DNA from: Acidovorax sp. 210-6
GTDB taxonomy: Bacteria > Pseudomonadota > Gammaproteobacteria > Burkholderiales > Burkholderiaceae_C
Assembly: GCF_010020825.1 (NCBI RefSeq)
Contig: NZ_JAACJE010000001.1
Span: 248,001-312,000 of the forward strand
Direction of reading: 5' to 3'
Length of the DNA stretch: 64,000 bases
The stretch's first letter is position 1; every line of letters starts with the position of its first letter. Positions 60,557 through 64,000 of this stretch are shown here, piece after piece. Both the position numbers and the translations under genes were made by a program. The notes under the pieces were generated by a model that had not been told where the DNA came from, made no database searches, and saw only the letters and a program-made list of their open reading frames with translations.

Positions 60557-62638
60557 TTAGGGTATAAGCGCTTTCTGGCGCATATCGTTCAAGATTAGTA
60601 GACTTGCTTCTATGCTGATGTGGTCATCGTCCCAATATAGCAGCCTGCCATTTTTTTTGCCGTGACAAACAGTGCTGTCGCAAAATATGTCTATAGGATC
60701 GTAGATTTTCATTTGTGGATTATCATTGCTAATCTTTTTTATCAAATCACGATATATGGATTGGCGGGAAATGACTTTTTCTTTCTCTTGAATGCAAAGC
60801 GAAAGTGGTTTGTCTGAGATGAATACAGGTCGCCTGACAATGCATCCTTTGGGATTTTCTCCCAACTCTGGGGGGTCAATGATGAATACTACGTTTTTAT
60901 TGAGCCGCAATAAATCTTTGGCGAGTTGTGAATAGCCGTGGTGAAACATGTCCTCTTGGCTCGAGTTTTGTCCGTTCAAGGCAATTATTGAGTAATTGCT
61001 GGTGCCCTCGATGCCATAACCGGATCCGGAAAAATATACAGGTCCGCGAGTGTTGAGAAGAACGGTTTTGATGGATGGATGACTGCCAAGCACAGCGAAC
61101 AATTGATCCACAAGAGCATTGCATCCTTTGTCCAATTTTCCGTCTAATACGGAATAATTTTTGAAAGGTAAGCAACCGTGGAGACCAATTAGCATGGATT
61201 TGATTGGTATTTTTCCTAGATGGGCTGCGCTGTTGATGGACATGGCATGACTGTCGCCTACGAATAATACTTCGGGTGCGGAATTATTTGTGAGGCACAC
61301 GGCGCCGGGACCAATGGCAAAGTCCAGCAAATTTTCACATGAGCCATCGGAGAGGCGTGTATTGAGTGGTTCGCGAATCTGATCCAATAAATGATGGTCG
61401 ATCTGGGAAAGCATGGGGAATCCAAGCCCATCCTGTCTAAAAGTGAAAAAACCCAGCGCACCTGCACTCACCATCAGCGAGCACAAAACTCCGGTTGTCC
61501 ATTGGCTCGATGCGCGGAATCGAATGGGTTTTTCGATCAGGCGGTAAGTCAGCCAAGCGAATATTATTGCTAATAAGACGGCAGCTGCCCGAATATATGC
61601 ATCTGGAGGTCCTTCTTCCATGATGCGTGCAAAGGAAAGAAAGGGCCAGTGCCATAAATACAATGGAAAACTGATGAGGCCGAACCATACGACCAGTCTA
61701 TTTGATAGAATTAGCCGATTGAACCAAGATTGCTCTCCTGCGGCAATTATAAAAATGGTGCCCAATACAGGAACTATAGCCCATTTTCCTGGAAATCCAA
61801 GATTGGGTTCGATTTTGAGAAGGCCAAATACAAGCAACGCTACGCCAAATACGGAAAGTGTATTTGATAATGTTTTGCCATCGCCTTTGGGGTTGTTTGT
61901 GTATAGGGCGCGGTGAAGCCAGTTATCTAGTGTATTTTTGAGGTTGCCCAGTTTTGAATGGGTGTGCAAATTCATCCAAGCTAATAGGCTTCCTGCCACC
62001 AATTCCCAGATTCGTGTTTGAGGGGAGTAAAATGTGGCCGTCGCATTGTTTTTTATGCCCTTGAGGTTAAGCGCCAAAGATATTGCGCCCACTGCAACTA
62101 TTGTTGTCAGTAAGTTGTATTTTCTTTTCCGGGCTAGTAGCAGCAATGCTGGCCAAAGTATATAAAATTGCTCTTCAATACCTAGGCTCCATAAGTGAAG
62201 CAATGGTTTTGTCTCTGCGGCAGCATCAAAGTATCCTGCTTCGCTCCAGAGCACTAAGTTTGAAACGAAAAACACCCCTGCGGTGATGTGTTTGCCAAGT
62301 TGAGCGAATTCGTCGGGTAATAGCACCCACCAACCGAATGCAAATGTTGTTGTCAACATTAAAATCAGGGCTGGAAAGATCCGCTTGACGCGACGAACAT
62401 AAAATTCTTGAAGACTGAATGTGTTGCTTTCCAGATTGCTGAAAATAATGGTTGAAATTAAAAAACCAGATATTACGAAAAAAATATCTACGCCAATAAA
62501 TCCACCGCGCAACCAGTTCGGCGCCGCATGAAAAATGACGACTGATAGGACGGCAATCGCGCGCAATCCATCAATGTCTGCACGATATTTAGGATGGGAT
62601 AAAGTATTGGCTGGCATCGTTTGGTTAGTGGATCCCAT
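60557..62638 (-). CDS. OafA/YrhL-type O-acyltransferase with SGNH domain
   Basis: The 693-aa inner-membrane protein has an acyltransferase-3 domain of about ten helices (about 15-370; YRADIDGLRAIAVLSVVIFHA, GGFIGVDIFFVISGFLIS, LLHLWSLGIEEQFYILWP) and a C-terminal periplasmic SGNH hydrolase-like domain (about 440-690; VLFVGDSHAMSINSAAH, DDDHISIEASLL). Such enzymes O-acetylate LPS O-antigen, capsule or peptidoglycan. The gene is markedly AT-rich compared with all neighbours, indicating recent horizontal acquisition. ATG 62638 or 62617 may be the start; neither has a good ribosome-binding site. Confidence 0.9.
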   Translation of the reverse strand: MGSTNQTMPANTLSHPKYRADIDGLRAIAVLSVVIFHAAPNWLRGGFIGVDIFFVISGFLISTIIFSNLESNTFSLQEFYVRRVKRIFPALILMLTTTFAFGWWVLLPDEFAQLGKHITAGVFFVSNLVLWSEAGYFDAAAETKPLLHLWSLGIEEQFYILWPALLLLARKRKYNLLTTIVAVGAISLALNLKGIKNNATATFYSPQTRIWELVAGSLLAWMNLHTHSKLGNLKNTLDNWLHRALYTNNPKGDGKTLSNTLSVFGVALLVFGLLKIEPNLGFPGKWAIVPVLGTIFIIAAGEQSWFNRLILSNRLVVWFGLISFPLYLWHWPFLSFARIMEEGPPDAYIRAAAVLLAIIFAWLTYRLIEKPIRFRASSQWTTGVLCSLMVSAGALGFFTFRQDGLGFPMLSQIDHHLLDQIREPLNTRLSDGSCENLLDFAIGPGAVCLTNNSAPEVLFVGDSHAMSINSAAHLGKIPIKSMLIGLHGCLPFKNYSVLDGKLDKGCNALVDQLFAVLGSHPSIKTVLLNTRGPVYFSGSGYGIEGTSNYSIIALNGQNSSQEDMFHHGYSQLAKDLLRLNKNVVFIIDPPELGENPKGCIVRRPVFISDKPLSLCIQEKEKVISRQSIYRDLIKKISNDNPQMKIYDPIDIFCDSTVCHGKKNGRLLYWDDDHISIEASLLILNDMRQKALIP

Positions 62639-62669
62639 AGTGTTCGTCAGAGTGAGTCACTGTTAACGC

Positions 62670-63341
62670 CTAATTGTCATTTGAAAACCCCCGCATCTCC
62701 CCCCAGGCCTCGAACGGATCGCGCTCGCTGCGCCACTGGTTGATGGCTGCGCCCTCGTCGGGCCAGCCCAGTGCCAGACCGGCAAACAGCAGGCGTTCGG
62801 GCGGCAGGCCCAGAAATGCGCGCACGGGTTGGGAGCGGAACGCCCAATACTCCTGCGCACAGGTGCCCAGCCCTTGCTCGGTGGCCAGCAGCATCACGGT
62901 CTGCAGGTAGATGCCCAGATCGGCCCATTGCGGTGGGCCCATGCGCCGGTCCATGCTGATGAAAACCCCCACGGGGGCGCCAAAGAACTCAGCGTTCTTC
63001 TGCATCTGCTGCAGGCGCGCCACCCGCTCTTCCCGTGGAATGCCGATGGCGGCGTAGAGCTGCTCTGCATTGCGCCAGCGTCGCGTGCGGTAGGGCTCCC
63101 ACAGGTCGGGCGGATAGACGGCGTACTCGGGCTCCTCCTGCATGGGTGCGGTGGTCACGAGGTGCAGCAACTGCGCCAGCGGCTCGCCCGCCAGGGCGTG
63201 CACATGCCAGGGTTGCAGGTTGCCACCCGAAGGCGCGCGCGCGGCCTGTTCCAGAATGCTGCGCACCATGGCAGCCGGTGGTTGCTCGGGCTTGAAGGCG
63301 CGCACCGAGTGGCGCTGTCGTACGGCGTCGGAAACGTTCAT
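62670..63341 (-). CDS. Nitroreductase-family flavoprotein
   Basis: A 223-aa FMN-dependent oxidoreductase: VSDAVRQRHSVRAFKPEQPP (N-terminal FMN-binding RRS/H-type motif), ARAPSGGNLQPWHVHAL (about 35-50), GIYLQTVMLLATEQGLGTCAQEYW (about 145-167) and GLALGWPDE. It fits the group of nitroreductases that act on nitroaromatics or quinones; there is no evidence for a BluB role such as nearby cobalamin genes. Its 3' end reaches the junction of the AT-rich segment. It overlaps the upstream phosphotransferase gene by 4 bases. Confidence 0.85.
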   Translation of the reverse strand: MNVSDAVRQRHSVRAFKPEQPPAAMVRSILEQAARAPSGGNLQPWHVHALAGEPLAQLLHLVTTAPMQEEPEYAVYPPDLWEPYRTRRWRNAEQLYAAIGIPREERVARLQQMQKNAEFFGAPVGVFISMDRRMGPPQWADLGIYLQTVMLLATEQGLGTCAQEYWAFRSQPVRAFLGLPPERLLFAGLALGWPDEGAAINQWRSERDPFEAWGEMRGFSNDN

Positions 63342-64000
63342 GGTGTCGCAGCAGCGTGGGAGGAGGGGTTCAGCAGATCGTAGGCGGCGCGGGCGCGCTG
63401 CAGGTCGCGCCCCCAGCGCCGGTCTTGCGGGAGGTGGCGCAGCCAGGCCAGGCGTTGGGCCGTGGTGACCAGCAGGGCGCCCAGTGCAGCAGGCTGCTCG
63501 GCCAGCCAGTGCGCCCAGACTGCCCGCGCTTCGGGCAATGCCCCGGCCTCGCGCAGATACAGTGCCGTGGAATGCACATAGCACAGCGCGTCGCGCGCCT
63601 GGCACAGCGCCAGCGGCAGGCTGGCCAGGGGGTCGTCCTCGAAGTCGATAAAGCCCAGCACACCGTCGGGGCAACGCACCAGGTTGCGGGCAAAGGCCTG
63701 GCTCAGGCAAGCGCCGCGAGCATGCACGGCCTGCAGCGCGGCCAGCCCTTCTTGCCACCGGGCCAGTACGGCCTGCGGGCCTGCGGCGCTGGCGGCCTGC
63801 ATTTCGCCATCAAATGACGGGGTGGCCTCGCCGGGGCGGCCCAGGTGGCGCAGCAGCAGGCCTTCGGGCTGCTGGGCCAGCACCTCGGGCACACGCAAGC
63901 CAAGGGCGGCCAGGCTGTGCAGGCGCCGCGCCTCGGTCGCGATGGCGGTGCTGCCACCCAGGTTAGGCACCGGGCGCAGCACCTGCAGCCGGGTCAGCCA
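63338..64000 (-). CDS. Aminoglycoside phosphotransferase-like kinase (5' end outside window)
   Basis: The frame stays open to the window edge without a start, so at least 220 codons of the C-terminal part are seen. It resembles the APH/choline-kinase fold: an ARNLVRCPDGVLGFIDFEDDPLASLPLALCQARDAL segment matches the catalytic-loop N and the IDFED metal-binding aspartate, although the usual HGD is altered (GACLSQAF). The substrate is unknown. Co-transcribed with the nitroreductase gene (ATGA overlap). Confidence 0.7.
   Translation of the reverse strand, partial: WLTRLQVLRPVPNLGGSTAIATEARRLHSLAALGLRVPEVLAQQPEGLLLRHLGRPGEATPSFDGEMQAASAAGPQAVLARWQEGLAALQAVHARGACLSQAFARNLVRCPDGVLGFIDFEDDPLASLPLALCQARDALCYVHSTALYLREAGALPEARAVWAHWLAEQPAALGALLVTTAQRLAWLRHLPQDRRWGRDLQRARAAYDLLNPSSHAAATP

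Noticed and set aside
60491-62674. GCCTAAC-like motifs at the acyltransferase island borders as integron attC sites
   Set aside because: No pair of core sites with the needed internal inverted repeats and no integrase are visible; the motifs may be chance.

Overview
This 64 kb window comes from a GC-rich betaproteobacterium, most likely a member of the Comamonadaceae (Acidovorax / Hydrogenophaga-like Burkholderiales). The evidence is the codon and GC style, the gene order dsbA-lptA-lptB-rpoN, and two families of short intergenic repeats that I associate with comamonads. No rRNA, tRNA or CRISPR array was seen.

Layout: (1) 0-9.8 kb is a housekeeping flank: dctA, a LysR regulator, a DUF2214 membrane protein, psiF, argS, a SPOR protein, dsbA, lptA, lptB and rpoN. 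(2) 10-33.1 kb is one long plus-strand [NiFe]-hydrogenase operon. It encodes an O2-tolerant membrane-bound hydrogenase (hoxK, hoxG, hoxZ), its assembly factors (hoxMLOQRTV), a HupE nickel permease, the pleiotropic maturation genes hypABFCDE and hypX, and the H2-sensing regulatory system (hoxA, hoxB, hoxC, hoxJ). Apart from added hupE and HTH genes and inserted elements, the order is that of the Ralstonia eutropha (Cupriavidus necator) MBH/RH operon. A 270-bp foldback element, an IS110-family insertion and a comamonad intergenic repeat interrupt it. (3) 33.2-38 kb holds a putative metal-uptake cluster: DUF2946 protein, TonB-dependent receptor, BNR/sialidase-like protein and thioredoxin-like protein. 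(4) 38.4-44.3 kb (minus strand) holds a receiver protein and a CBS protein next to a three-gene 2-oxoacid:acceptor oxidoreductase with a flavin/Fe-S NAD(P)-type subunit. (5) 44.5-50.2 kb (plus) is a sensor kinase, a CheY-like protein and a receiver-GAF-PAS-GGDEF-EAL protein. (6) 50.2-55.2 kb (minus) is the NAD+-reducing soluble hydrogenase operon hoxFUYHW, with a good sigma-54 promoter candidate. (7) 55.5-64 kb is an NIT-HAMP-PAS-GGDEF-EAL protein, rlmL, a PIN-domain protein, an AT-rich acquired acyltransferase gene, a nitroreductase and the start-less end of a phosphotransferase gene.

How the genes work together: HoxBC senses H2 and signals through HoxJ to the NtrC-type activator HoxA. HoxA would work with the sigma-54 encoded immediately upstream (rpoN) to transcribe the MBH and SH operons. 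The MBH passes electrons to quinone through HoxZ, and the SH makes NADH. A single set of Hyp proteins appears to serve all three hydrogenases. HypX would supply the active-site CO in air. Two diguanylate cyclase/phosphodiesterase genes and a 2-oxoacid oxidoreductase are embedded in or abut the hydrogenase region; any functional link to H2 metabolism is inference.
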